Assembly: GCF_004146235.1 (NCBI RefSeq)
Contig: NZ_SELO01000009.1
Location: forward strand, 1 to 64,000
Direction of reading: 5' to 3'
Origin: Tropicimonas sp. IMCC6043
GTDB taxonomy: Bacteria; Pseudomonadota; Alphaproteobacteria; Rhodobacterales; Rhodobacteraceae
DNA length: 64,000 bases
Below the pieces are notes generated by a model. The model was not told the DNA's origin. It made no database searches and saw nothing but the letters and a program-made list of their open reading frames with translations. The translations under genes were made by a program, and so were the position numbers. Below, piece by piece: positions 48,232 through 57,429 of the stretch. Each line of letters opens with the position of its first letter. Positions within the stretch are counted from its first letter, which is position 1.

Positions 48232-49682
48232 GATCGTATTTCCCTCCACCTCCTGCCGTCGCGGTGCAACAGCATCAGCGCGTCGTCCGGACCGGACGAG
48301 CCCTGATCATATGGAGAGGGAATATGCCCCCTCGCCTCCCATCCGGCAATGACGGGATCGGTCCAGGCCCAGGCCGCCTCGACCTCGTCGCCGCGCATGA
48401 ACAGCGTCTGGTTGCCGCGGACCACGTCCATGATCAGCCGCTCATAGGCATCGGGGATCTCGGAGGCGCGCTCGCCCAGCGCCTCGGCAAAAGACATGTC
48501 GAGCGGGACGTCGATGAGCCGCATGCCGCCCGGCCCCGGCTCCTTGATGGTGACGCCGAGCTGCATGCCCTCGTTGGGTTGCAGGCGAATCGACAGCACG
48601 TTGGAATGCCGCCCCCGCGGCACGTCGAAGATCGAATGCGGCGCGTCCTTGAACACGATGGCGATCTCGGAGGTCCGCGCCTTGAGCCGCTTGCCGGTCC
48701 GCAGGTAGAACGGCGTCCCCGCCCATCGCCAGTTCGAGACCTCAAGCCGCATGGCGATGAAGCTCTCGGTGCGCGAGCGCGGATCGCCCACATCATCCAG
48801 GTAGGACGGACCACCGGGCCCTTCGCCATATTGCCCGCGCACGATATCGTCGGGCTCCACCGGATCGAGCGCGCGGATCACCTTGAGCTTCTCGTCGCGC
48901 ACCGCGTCGGGGCTGTATCGGGACGGCGGCTCCATCGCGATCAGGCACAGGAGCTGCAGGATATGGTTCTGCACCATGTCCCGCATCGCGCCGATGCGAT
49001 CATAATACTCGCCGCGTCCGCTTACGCCCACCGTCTCGGCGACGGTGATCTGGATATGGTCGATATACTGGCTGTTCCAGAGCGGTTCGAAGAGCATGTT
49101 GCCGAAGCGAACCGCCATCAGGTTCTGCACCGTCTCCTTGCCGAGATAGTGGTCGATCCGGTAGATCTGCGTCTCGTCGAAATGCAGCGCCAGGCTGGCG
49201 TTGAGCGCCCGGGCGGTCTCGAGGTCCTGGCCGAAGGGCTTCTCCACCACGATCCGCGCCTCGTCGTCCGCCACGCCATGCTGCTTCAGGCGCTCGGCAA
49301 TCGGCTCAAACAGCGACGGCGCGACGGAGAAGTAGAAGACGTTGACCACGTCCTCACGCATCTTGCTCCTGAGCTTGGCCCAGCCCTTGTCGCCCTTGGC
49401 GTCGATCTGGACATAGGAGATCATCTCGAGGAACTGCTCCAGAACCTTCTGGTCCAGCGCGTCCGCGGGCATGAACTCCTCCAGCGCCTTGCGGACACTC
49501 TCGCGGAACTCCGAATCCCCTCCGCCGCTGCGCGCCGCTCCGATCAGCCTGGCTTCGGGCGGCATCTGGCCATCCGCGAGCCGCCGGTAAAGACCGGGTA
49601 GGATCTTGCGCCGGGCGAGGTCGCCCGTGCCGCCGAAGATCACCAGATCGAACGGGTCCACCGGAATGATGCGTGCTACCAT
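48228..49682 (-). CDS. zwf: Glucose-6-phosphate 1-dehydrogenase
   Basis: The 484-residue enzyme oxidises glucose-6-phosphate to 6-phosphogluconolactone with NAD(P)+. The N-terminal FGGTGDLARRKILPGLYRR is the coenzyme motif, EKPFGQDLETARALN follows, and RIDHYLGKETVQNL is the active-site signature with the catalytic His. AGGAGCAGTGAG precedes the ATG. It is first in zwf-pgl-pgi, whose products link the agl/glucokinase genes to 6-phosphogluconate metabolism. Confidence 0.96.
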   Translation of the reverse strand: MVARIIPVDPFDLVIFGGTGDLARRKILPGLYRRLADGQMPPEARLIGAARSGGGDSEFRESVRKALEEFMPADALDQKVLEQFLEMISYVQIDAKGDKGWAKLRSKMREDVVNVFYFSVAPSLFEPIAERLKQHGVADDEARIVVEKPFGQDLETARALNASLALHFDETQIYRIDHYLGKETVQNLMAVRFGNMLFEPLWNSQYIDHIQITVAETVGVSGRGEYYDRIGAMRDMVQNHILQLLCLIAMEPPSRYSPDAVRDEKLKVIRALDPVEPDDIVRGQYGEGPGGPSYLDDVGDPRSRTESFIAMRLEVSNWRWAGTPFYLRTGKRLKARTSEIAIVFKDAPHSIFDVPRGRHSNVLSIRLQPNEGMQLGVTIKEPGPGGMRLIDVPLDMSFAEALGERASEIPDAYERLIMDVVRGNQTLFMRGDEVEAAWAWTDPVIAGWEARGHIPSPYDQGSSGPDDALMLLHRDGRRWREIRS

Positions 49683-49863
49683 CTCACTGCTCCTGCAATG
49701 TGCGCCGCTTGTCGGGCGGAGCCTTATCCTCCAAGCCCGTTAGCGCAAACACCCGCCCCGTCCAAGCCTTCACATCCCTGTCATGGGCGGGCTGTGCCCT
49801 TCCGGTTTCTGTTAGCAGGAATTAGCACTTGGGGAAACGAAAGACCTTGGGGGAGATTTCCGC

Positions 49864-50811
49864 GTGCGGGACTTCGAGCCAGCCAATGCCCGGAAATTCC
49901 TCGACCCCGCGCGGACGGCGAATGGTCAGGTGCGGGCGCGGGTAGCGTTGCGCGACCCGCAGACGCTCTGGTTCAATACCGGGACGCTCTGCAACATCAC
50001 CTGCCGCAACTGCTATATCGAGAGCTCGCCGACCAACGACGCGCTGGTCTACCTCTCCACCGACGATGTGGTGGCCTATCTCGACCAGCTCGAAACCCGT
50101 GGGTGGAATGTCCGCGAGATCGGCTTTACCGGCGGCGAGCCCTTCGTGAACCCCGAGATCATCGCCATGCTTCGGTCAAGCCTCGGGCGCGGCTACGACG
50201 TGCTGGTGCTGACCAACGCGATGCAACCGATGATGCGGCCGCGGGTAATGGCGGGACTCAGCGCGCTCAGGGCGGAATTTGGCAGGCAGATGACGCTCAG
50301 GGTCTCGCTCGATCACTGGAGTGCGCAGCACCACGATTCCGAACGCGGTGCCGGCAGCTTCGCCAGGACCCTTGCGGGCATGGATTGGCTGCGCGACCGC
50401 GGCATCCGCATGGCCGTGGCCGGACGGTCCTTCTGGGACGAGCCCGAGGCGGAGGCGCGGGCAGGCTACGCGGCGCTCTTTGCCGCACGCGGCTACGCGA
50501 TCGACGCGCAGGATCCCGGCGAGACGGTGATCTTCCCGGAGATGGATCTCGGCGCGGAGGTGCCCGAGATTACCGAATCCTGCTGGGGCATCCTCGGCAA
50601 GTCGCCGTCCTCGGTCATGTGCGCCTCCTCGCGGATGGTGGTGAAGCGGCGTGGCGCGTCGCGACCGGTTGTGCTCGCCTGCACGCTCCTGCCCCACGCA
50701 CCCGGTTTCGAGCTGGGCGAGACTCTGGCGGAGGCAGAAGGCGACGTGTCGCTCAACCATCCGCATTGCGCAAAATTCTGCGTGCTGGGCGGCGCGAGTT
50801 GCTCGGCCTGA
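49864..50811 (+). CDS. Radical SAM protein
   Basis: The 315-residue protein has the radical SAM CxxxCxxC cluster motif in LCNITCRNCYIESSP (about residues 43-50) and the GGEP motif (GFTGGEPFVNPE) that binds SAM. The C-terminus has HPHCAKFCVLGGASC, whose cysteines might hold an auxiliary cluster but do not match a full SPASM domain. The substrate is unknown. GTG is the start with GGGGGAG 8 nt upstream. It is divergent from zwf and followed by a lytic transglycosylase lipoprotein. Confidence 0.82.
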   Translation: MRDFEPANARKFLDPARTANGQVRARVALRDPQTLWFNTGTLCNITCRNCYIESSPTNDALVYLSTDDVVAYLDQLETRGWNVREIGFTGGEPFVNPEIIAMLRSSLGRGYDVLVLTNAMQPMMRPRVMAGLSALRAEFGRQMTLRVSLDHWSAQHHDSERGAGSFARTLAGMDWLRDRGIRMAVAGRSFWDEPEAEARAGYAALFAARGYAIDAQDPGETVIFPEMDLGAEVPEITESCWGILGKSPSSVMCASSRMVVKRRGASRPVVLACTLLPHAPGFELGETLAEAEGDVSLNHPHCAKFCVLGGASCSA

Positions 50812-50920
50812 TCCGGGCCGTGGCATCAACACGCTGCCCGCGCCCCGCGAACGCGCGACCCTCCGCTCATCGCCCGAGCCGCGTCTTGACTTGTTCGCGG
50901 CGGCCCGTAAACGCTGCCGC

Positions 50921-51394
50921 ATGTTGACCCGGTTCCTCATGCTCTGTGCGATCGCGATGCTCGCCGCCTGCGGCGCGCCCAGATCCGACATCTCTGACCG
51001 GGCCGCCCGCGCCGCCTTTGACGCTCCGCTCTATCCCAACGAGACGCCTGAGCTGCGGCTTCTCATCAACCGCTACGCGCTCACATACGACGTCCCGCCC
51101 GCCCTGGTGCACCGCGTCGTTATCCGAGAGAGCCGGCACCGGCCGGGGGCGCGCAACGGCCCCTATTACGGGCTGATGCAGATCCTGCCGCAGACCGCCC
51201 GCACGATGGGCCACGACGGCCCGCCCGGCGAGCTGCTCGATGCCGAGACCAACCTGAAATACGCGGTGAAATACCTCCGCGGCGCCTGGCTTCTCTCTGA
51301 CGGAAGCTACGACCGGGCCGTTTCATGGTATGCCCGCGGATATTACTACGAAGCCAAGCGGCGCGGCATGCTGGAAGAAACCGGCTTGCGCTAG
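50921..51394 (+). CDS. Lytic transglycosylase lipoprotein (SLT domain)
   Basis: This is a 157-residue predicted lipoprotein: MLTRFLMLCAIAMLAAC ends in a lipobox cysteine at 17. The SLT domain follows, with catalytic Glu in VIRESRHRPGARNG, the YYGLMQILPQTARTMG block, and a C-terminal WYARGYYYEAKRRG. It would cut peptidoglycan from the inner face of the outer membrane. ATG 50921 begins the signal peptide; longer in-frame upstream sequence overlaps the radical SAM gene and is not homologous. Confidence 0.85.
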   Translation: MLTRFLMLCAIAMLAACGAPRSDISDRAARAAFDAPLYPNETPELRLLINRYALTYDVPPALVHRVVIRESRHRPGARNGPYYGLMQILPQTARTMGHDGPPGELLDAETNLKYAVKYLRGAWLLSDGSYDRAVSWYARGYYYEAKRRGMLEETGLR

Positions 51395-51444
51395 GCGAAA
51401 ACGACGATGGGCAGCCGGTCGGGGCTGCCCATCATGATTTTCGC
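51395..51444. terminator. Nested hairpin terminator
   Basis: GATGGGCAGCC (51406-51416) pairs with GGCTGCCCATC (51423-51433). An outer arm GCGAAAA (51395-51401) pairs with TTTTCGC (51438-51444). The symmetry supplies T-rich 3' arms on both strands, fitting a bidirectional terminator between convergent genes. Confidence 0.75.
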
Positions 51445-51498
51445 TGTCTCGTGTTCGTCTCAGGCGCGTTTCCCGCACCGAATGATCCGGGCATTCCC

Positions 51499-51660
51499 TC
51501 AGGCGCCGTAGACGGCCTGGCGGGCGATGCCGCGGACGTTGTCCCGGTCGATTTGCAGGTCACGTGCGACACCGGCCGGAAGCGAACGCAGTTCACGGAC
51601 CGTCCGGCGGAACGCGGCGCGTTTCTCGGCGGAGCGGCGAAGGGTAGCGAGCATTTTCAT
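51499..51660 (-). CDS. DUF1127-like small basic protein
   Basis: The 53-residue product starts MKMLATLRRSAEKRAAFRR, continues VRELRSLPAGVARDLQIDRD and ends RQAVYGA. LxxLPxxVAxDLxI near the middle and the Tyr-Gly end are features of DUF1127 proteins, small basic Arg-rich proteins linked to RNA handling and phosphate or carbon metabolism in alphaproteobacteria. AGGAGACCAGA precedes the ATG, a strong ribosome site. It is transcribed divergently from prfC. Confidence 0.72.
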   Translation of the reverse strand: MKMLATLRRSAEKRAAFRRTVRELRSLPAGVARDLQIDRDNVRGIARQAVYGA

Positions 51661-51859
51661 TCTCTGGTCTCCTGTTTGTTCTCTGTCGGATCATCGTCCG
51701 ACGCCCCCCAGATAGGACCGCTGTTAGCGCTAAACCAGAGCAGGGATGGTCTATCCGCCATGCAGTTTCTGCAGCCCGGCGGCCGCCCGCCTCCCGAAAA
51801 GCGCAGGCACGCATCCGCCGCGATTGCGCCCGTGATCCGCCGTCGCTATATGCGCCTGC

Positions 51860-53467
51860 ATGCTGGACACCGCCCCCAATCGCCCCGCCCTGCCCGCCGA
51901 GATCGCCCGCCGGCGGACCTTTGCGATCATCTCGCACCCGGATGCGGGCAAAACCACGCTGACGGAAAAGTTCCTGCTCTACGGCGGCGCGATCCAGATG
52001 GCCGGACAGGTGCGCGCCAAGGGTGAGGCGCGGCGCACGCGGTCGGATTTCATGCAGATGGAGAAGGACCGGGGCATCTCGGTCTCCGCATCGGCGATGT
52101 CCTTCGATTTCAGGGAGTTCCGCTTCAACCTCGTCGACACGCCGGGCCACAGCGATTTCTCCGAAGACACCTACCGGACGCTCACCGCCGTGGACGCCGC
52201 GATCATGGTGATCGACGGAGCGAAAGGCGTGGAGAGCCAGACGCAGAAGCTCTTCGAGGTCTGCCGGCTCCGGGACCTGCCGATCCTGACCTTCTGCAAC
52301 AAGATGGACCGCGAGAGCCGCGACACGTTCGAGATCATCGACGAGATCCAGGAGATGCTCGCCATCGACGTGACGCCTGCCTCCTGGCCGATCGGCAAGG
52401 GGCAGGATTTCATCGGCTGCTACGACATCCTGCGCGACCGGCTGGAACTGATGGACCGCGCCGACCGCAACAAGGTCGCCGAAAGCGTCGCCATCGAGGG
52501 GCTGGACGACCCGAAACTCGCCGAACTGGTGTCGGCCGGGCTGCTGGAGACCTTCCTCGAGGAGTTGGAAATGGCGAAGGAGCTGCTGCCCGCGCTCCAC
52601 CCGCAATCGGTGCTCGAGGGCCATATGACGCCGATCTGGTTCGGCTCGGCAATCAACTCTTTCGGCGTGAAGGAATTGATGGATGGCATCGGTCGATACG
52701 GCCCGGAGCCGCAACCGCAGCGCGCCGAGCCGCGGCAAATTTCTCCTGAGGAAACAAAGGTCTCCGGCTTTGTCTTCAAGGTTCAGGCGAACATGGACCC
52801 GAAGCACCGGGACCGCGTCGCCTTCCTGCGCATGGCCTCGGGCCACTTCAAGCGCGGCATGAAGCTCACCCATGTGCGCACGAAGAAGCCGATGGCGGTT
52901 TCCAACCCGGTTCTGTTTCTCGCCTCCGACCGCGAACTGGCCGAGGAGGCCTGGGCCGGCGACATTATCGGTATTCCCAACCATGGCCAGTTGCGGATCG
53001 GCGATACGCTGACCGAGGGCGAGGCGCTCAAGGTGACGGGCATCCCGAGCTTTGCGCCGGAGCTCCTGCAGACATGCCGCGCCGGCGATCCGCTCAAGGC
53101 CAAGCATCTCGACAAGGCGCTGATGCAATTCGCCGAGGAAGGCGCCGCCAAGATCTTCAAGCCATCAGTCGGCTCTGGCTTCATCGTCGGCGTGGTCGGC
53201 GCGCTGCAATTCGAGGTTCTGGCGAGCCGGATCGAGCTCGAATACGGGCTGCCGGTGCGGTTCGAACCGTCGCAATTCACCTCCGCGCGCTGGATCACGG
53301 GGCCGAAGGACAAGGTCGACACCTTTGCGGCGGCCAACAAGGGCCACATGGCGCATGACAATGACGGTGACCTCGTCTACCTGACGCGCCTGCAATGGGA
53401 CGTCGACCGGGTGGTGCGGGATTATCCGGAGATCACGCTCTCGGCGACCAAGGAAATGATGGTGTGA
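51860..53467 (+). CDS. prfC: Peptide chain release factor 3
   Basis: This is a 535-residue translational GTPase that recycles RF1/RF2 after peptide release. G1 is SHPDAGKTTLTEK, switch II region VDTPGHSDFSEDTYR, G4 FCNKMDRE. Domain II (from about 300) and the C-terminal RF3 domain with VGALQFEVLASRIELEYG complete it. In the EF-G-like family, RF3 is distinguished by RTRSDFMQMEKDRGISVS, which is present. No strong Shine-Dalgarno is visible at ATG 51860. Confidence 0.95.
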   Translation: MLDTAPNRPALPAEIARRRTFAIISHPDAGKTTLTEKFLLYGGAIQMAGQVRAKGEARRTRSDFMQMEKDRGISVSASAMSFDFREFRFNLVDTPGHSDFSEDTYRTLTAVDAAIMVIDGAKGVESQTQKLFEVCRLRDLPILTFCNKMDRESRDTFEIIDEIQEMLAIDVTPASWPIGKGQDFIGCYDILRDRLELMDRADRNKVAESVAIEGLDDPKLAELVSAGLLETFLEELEMAKELLPALHPQSVLEGHMTPIWFGSAINSFGVKELMDGIGRYGPEPQPQRAEPRQISPEETKVSGFVFKVQANMDPKHRDRVAFLRMASGHFKRGMKLTHVRTKKPMAVSNPVLFLASDRELAEEAWAGDIIGIPNHGQLRIGDTLTEGEALKVTGIPSFAPELLQTCRAGDPLKAKHLDKALMQFAEEGAAKIFKPSVGSGFIVGVVGALQFEVLASRIELEYGLPVRFEPSQFTSARWITGPKDKVDTFAAANKGHMAHDNDGDLVYLTRLQWDVDRVVRDYPEITLSATKEMMV

Positions 53468-53540
53468 CGGGTGGTTTGGTAAATCCCTATTGACCTCCGA
53501 CCGGTCCTTGGCCTGATGCAGAGCCCGCCCGAGGTAGGGC

Positions 53541-53735
53541 GCGGAGCCGCGCCATCGCCGGGACGCGGCGCGGCGATCCGACGGCGGGACGGGGCAGTTT
53601 ATGGTGAGGACTCCGAATAAGGTCGAAACGATGCGCTGGCCTCAAGGTATCGCCGGGCCTCGGGGACGGCCCGGCGATGGCGCGGCGGCCATTCGGCCTT
53701 GCTCCGCGCCAGGGCGCCTGGTGCGAACCTTTTCT
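53541..53735. repeat. Intergenic GC-rich repeat region, copy 2, with long inverted arms
   Basis: The 296-nt gap after prfC contains CGCGCCATCGCCGGG at 53548-53562 and its perfect inverse complement CCCGGCGATGGCGCG at 53670-53684. Within the right part, CGCGGCGGCC, TTCGGCCTT, GCTCCGCGCC and a GTGCGAACC end reproduce the block order of the element at 9890-9965. It carries no gene and may be a transcribed structured or terminator-like repeat. Confidence 0.5.
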
Positions 53736-53763
53736 TCAGGACAGTGGCAACCATTTCCCGATC

Positions 53764-54240
53764 TCACGATCGTAGCGCCGACCGGTAGCGGCTCACCATC
53801 ACGTAGTCCTTGCGCGGCCCCCGGACCCGCCAGCGCGACGACCATTCGGGCCAACTGGAAAAATCGTAGCGGACCTCGTAGTCATCCGGATCGCAGAAAT
53901 GCGCCGCCTCGGCCGACGCTGCGCCCGGGTCGAAGCTGTGAAAGAACCGGCCATCGTCGAAATGCACGACGATCCGCCCGCCCTCCTCGCGCCAGAGATA
54001 GCGCCGCACCGCCGTCAGCGCCCGCCCGTCCGGCAGGGACAGGACACCGCGCTCCTCGTAGCTGAGCCCGTCCGCACGCGGCGCAAAGGCGACCTCGCCC
54101 GAAAGCCGCATGATTTCGCCAGCAGCGAGATCCTTGATCTCCCGCTCAAGCCTCCAGCGGCCCTGAAAATCGCCAAGCCGCCGCGCGCCTTGCGGCACCC
54201 CGCGCTGCATCCGGTCCGAAGGGTCTCGCGGCAGGCTCAT
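53764..54240 (-). CDS. DUF6314-family protein
   Basis: This is a 158-residue soluble protein. LGDFQGRWRLEREI near the start, a lipocalin-like run of beta segments, FDDGRFFHSFD, then AAHFCDPDDYEVRYDFSSWPEW (split over residues 115-136) and RVRGPRKDYVMVSRY near the end match the DUF6314 pattern. The fold suggests small-ligand binding, but function is unknown. ATG 54240 is used because upstream in-frame sequence is low-complexity. It is divergent from purB. Confidence 0.65.
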   Translation of the reverse strand: MSLPRDPSDRMQRGVPQGARRLGDFQGRWRLEREIKDLAAGEIMRLSGEVAFAPRADGLSYEERGVLSLPDGRALTAVRRYLWREEGGRIVVHFDDGRFFHSFDPGAASAEAAHFCDPDDYEVRYDFSSWPEWSSRWRVRGPRKDYVMVSRYRSALRS

Positions 54241-54366
54241 CGGTCGATGACTAGAGAGGATCGGCGGGCGCGGCAAGCGATCGCCGGTCGAGCCCGCTTG
54301 CCCACCCGGCCTGCGGCGGCTAAGACACCCGCGCTTCCCCACCGAACAGTCCAAGGCACGCCCCGC

Positions 54367-55674
54367 ATGATCCCTCGCTATTCCCGCCCCGACATGGTCG
54401 CCATCTGGTCACCCGAGACCAAGTTCCGCATCTGGTTCGAGATCGAAGCCCATGCCTGCGACGCGCAGGCCGAGCTGGGCGTGATCCCGAAATCCAATGC
54501 GGAGGCGGTCTGGAAGGCGAAGGACACCGAGTTCGACGTCGCCCGGATCGACGAGATCGAGGCCGTCACCAAGCATGACGTCATCGCCTTCCTGACCCAC
54601 CTGGCCGAGATCGTCGGGGCCGAGGAAGCGCGCTTCGTGCATCAGGGGATGACTTCGTCGGACGTGCTCGACACCTGTTTCAACGTCCAGCTTACCCGCG
54701 CCGCCGACATCCTCATCGCGGATGTCGAGGCGCTTCTGGCGGCGCTGAAGCGGCGGGCCTACGAGCACAAGGACACTGTGCGCATCGGCCGCTCGCACGG
54801 CATCCATGCCGAGCCGACGACGATGGGCCTGACCTTCGCGCGGTTCTACGCCGAGATGGACCGCAACCTCTCCCGCCTGCGCGACGCCCGCGCCGAGATC
54901 GCCACCGGCGCGATATCGGGCGCGGTCGGCACATTCGCCAATATCGACCCGTCGGTCGAGGAACATGTCTGCGCAAAGTTGGGCCTCGTGCCCGAGCCGA
55001 TCTCCACCCAGGTGATCCCGCGCGACCGGCACGCGGCGTTTTTCGCCACGCTCGGCGTGGTGGCGAGTTCGATCGAAAACATCGCCATCGAGATCCGCCA
55101 CATGCAGCGAACCGAGGTGCTGGAGGCCGAGGAGTTCTTCTCCAAGGGCCAGAAGGGCAGCTCGGCGATGCCGCACAAGCGCAACCCCGTGCTGAGCGAG
55201 AATCTCACCGGGCTGGCGCGGCTGGTGCGGATGGCGGTGGTGCCGGCGATGGAGAACGTGGCGCTCTGGCACGAGCGGGACATCTCGCATTCCTCCGTCG
55301 AGCGAAATATCGGCCCGGACGCCACCATCACGCTCGACTTCGCTCTGGCGCGGCTGACCGGGCTGGTCGACAAGCTGGTGGTCTATCCCGACAACATGCT
55401 CGCCAACATGAACAAGTTCCGCGGGCTGGTGATGAGCCAAAGGGTTTTGCTGGCACTGACACAGGCCGGGGTGAGCCGGGAGGATTCCTATCGGCTGGTC
55501 CAGCGCAACGCGATGAAGGTCTGGGAAGAGGGCAAGGATTTCAAGACCGAGCTGCTGGCCGATCCGGACGTGACCGCGGCACTTGCCCCGGCTGAAATCG
55601 AGGAGAAGTTCGACCTCGGTTACCACACCAAACATGTCGACACGATCTTCGAGCGGGTGTTCGGGACGGAATAG
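54367..55674 (+). CDS. purB: Adenylosuccinate lyase
   Basis: The 435-residue enzyme acts twice in purine synthesis, splitting SAICAR and adenylosuccinate to release fumarate. MIPRYSRPDMVAIWSPETKF is the normal N-terminus. HQGMTSSDVLDTC and RSHGIHAEPTTMG hold general acid/base His residues, and the flexible signature loop is GSSAMPHKRNPVLSENLTG. An open frame extends far upstream but is antisense to the DUF6314 gene. Confidence 0.95.
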   Translation: MIPRYSRPDMVAIWSPETKFRIWFEIEAHACDAQAELGVIPKSNAEAVWKAKDTEFDVARIDEIEAVTKHDVIAFLTHLAEIVGAEEARFVHQGMTSSDVLDTCFNVQLTRAADILIADVEALLAALKRRAYEHKDTVRIGRSHGIHAEPTTMGLTFARFYAEMDRNLSRLRDARAEIATGAISGAVGTFANIDPSVEEHVCAKLGLVPEPISTQVIPRDRHAAFFATLGVVASSIENIAIEIRHMQRTEVLEAEEFFSKGQKGSSAMPHKRNPVLSENLTGLARLVRMAVVPAMENVALWHERDISHSSVERNIGPDATITLDFALARLTGLVDKLVVYPDNMLANMNKFRGLVMSQRVLLALTQAGVSREDSYRLVQRNAMKVWEEGKDFKTELLADPDVTAALAPAEIEEKFDLGYHTKHVDTIFERVFGTE

Positions 55675-55705
55675 ACCCGCCTAACGCCACCGCTCTTCCG
55701 CGTGT

Positions 55706-55726
55706 CCGGCCCGTCGGCTGGGCCGG
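55706..55726 (+). terminator. Hairpin after purB
   Basis: CCGGCCC (55706-55712) pairs with GGGCCGG (55720-55726) around a 7-nt loop, 31 nt after the purB stop. No T run follows, so intrinsic termination is uncertain. Confidence 0.35.
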
Positions 55727-55882
55727 CGGTCCGCGTCATTGTCTCCAATTCGCGGACCGTCCCGGAAGAGCCGACCCATTTCGCTCAAAAATCCACCCTT
55801 TGGCCACGCTTTCGCCCTCAAGTGTCTGTCGAATGATCGCGGACATTCCTTTCCCGACCGAAAGGAGCTCGAGGAGGGCGCG

Positions 55883-57181
55883 ATGCTGCAGAACCTGTTT
55901 TCCCGTTTCCGTGGACCTGAACCGGCCGCTCCCACCCTGCCCGTGGCACCGCGCGACACCTGCCGGATTCCCCGCATCCTCGTCCGCCGCCGGGCGCTCC
56001 TGACCCTCGACAGCGATCCAAAGACGCTGGTCTCCGATATCGTCGAATTCGTGCACCACCTCACCGAAACGGCGCGATGCCGCCGCAGCGACGTGCCGGA
56101 AGAGGCGCTGCAACTCTTTCACGCCGATCTCTACCGCCAGCAGGTGCTCGGCTGCGGCCATGTCGGATTCGTCGGCAACGCGCAGCATACCCTGCCGGTG
56201 ATCCTCGCCGATGCCGCCGCCGCGCTGCGCGCTTGCGGCGCGGAGGCGCATCATCGGCTCTTCGGGAAGATGGAGACCTGGATCGCGCGCAATCCGTCGA
56301 TCGCCTCCACCCTGATCGGCGACGAGACCGACGCCGCCCCAGACCTCGCCGCCCTCGACGCGCCGTTCGAGACGCTCGAGGCGTGGACGCCGCTGTCCGC
56401 AAAGCTCGCGAAATGGATCTCCGGGACCGGCCTGCTCGAAGCTGTCGAGGATGCCGACTGGCCGAAGGCGCTGCACCGGATCGCGCCGCCGCAGGAGCGC
56501 GCCCGAGACGAGATCGCCGCCGAGTCGATCGCCGCGCTCGACCATCTTCTGTCCAACCCGGCCCATGTCGGCTTCGGCATGGCCGCCGCCTCGATGGCCC
56601 CACCCGAACCGCTGATCCGTATCGGCACGTTGCGGCACCTCACCTCCGGCCCGGACACGGTCTCTCCCGCGCGCTGGATGCGCACCGTTACCGCTGAGCG
56701 GTTCGGCGTGCTCCTGGCCGAGGGGTTCGCGCTCTATGAAGCCATTCCGGAGTCCGCGCCGGCGGAGGATGCGCCCTCGCTCGCCGATCTCCGCCTGCTG
56801 CGTCACGACCGGATCGACGAGATCCTGTTTCACCGTCCGCATTGTCTCGGCCAGCGGCTCACCGTGGTGCCTGCCGCGCAGGTCAAGCTCGCGGTGGACG
56901 TGTGTCGGCACTTGCAGGCCGCCACCGCGATCCACCTCCTGCTCGACCGGCTCAACGACCCCACCCGGGTCACCTGTGTCTCGGTGCACAGCATTGGCAA
57001 GGGCCGGACGGGCGGGCTCGAGGCGATCGTCATGATCGTCGCGGACGACGCCACGCGCGCCTTCTCCGCCATTGTGACCTCGGACGGCGCGACGTTGGTG
57101 AGCGAGCCGACGCACCAGCGGCTGGCCGTCGTCGACCGCTCCGAGATCGAGGCCCATCGCGATCTCGCGCGTCCTGCCTGA
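55883..57181 (+). CDS. Unknown protein A of a tandem paralogous pair (possible DMP19-like N-terminal domain)
   Basis: The 432-residue soluble protein has no signal peptide. It opens MLQNLFSRF. Residues around 75-100 (ADLYRQQVLGCGHVGFVGNA) resemble the GG-x-x-x-F-x-N motif of DMP19-type domains; this is a weak match. Later blocks GFGMAAASMAPPEPLIRIG, RVTCVSVHSIG, AIVMIVADDA and LVSEPTHQR recur in the next gene, so the two align over their whole length. GAGGAGGGC precedes ATG 55883. Function is unknown. Confidence 0.6.
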   Translation: MLQNLFSRFRGPEPAAPTLPVAPRDTCRIPRILVRRRALLTLDSDPKTLVSDIVEFVHHLTETARCRRSDVPEEALQLFHADLYRQQVLGCGHVGFVGNAQHTLPVILADAAAALRACGAEAHHRLFGKMETWIARNPSIASTLIGDETDAAPDLAALDAPFETLEAWTPLSAKLAKWISGTGLLEAVEDADWPKALHRIAPPQERARDEIAAESIAALDHLLSNPAHVGFGMAAASMAPPEPLIRIGTLRHLTSGPDTVSPARWMRTVTAERFGVLLAEGFALYEAIPESAPAEDAPSLADLRLLRHDRIDEILFHRPHCLGQRLTVVPAAQVKLAVDVCRHLQAATAIHLLLDRLNDPTRVTCVSVHSIGKGRTGGLEAIVMIVADDATRAFSAIVTSDGATLVSEPTHQRLAVVDRSEIEAHRDLARPA

Positions 57182-57429
57182 TCCGGCCCGGACCTTGCCG
57201 ACGGTGTATTCTGCCTGACCGCGCCAAAGCGGCGCGGCTGGCCTTACGTCGTATACCGGCACGGCACAACCCCCAAATGTGGCAGCCGTCATCGGCGTCG
57301 CCACAATCTGAGCCAAAAATACCGGGATTTTCTCGCATTCCGCCATCGTTCCGCCAAGGCTGGAGAGCAAAAGGTTAACAGCGATTTTGCTGAACACACA
57401 TTTTTTCAGACCAGACGACGAGGACAATT

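Noticed and set aside
53899-54366. N-terminal extension of purB (156 extra codons in frame)
   Set aside because: It is antisense to the DUF6314 gene, is Arg/Pro-rich, and PurB proteins start at the MIPRYSRPDMV block.
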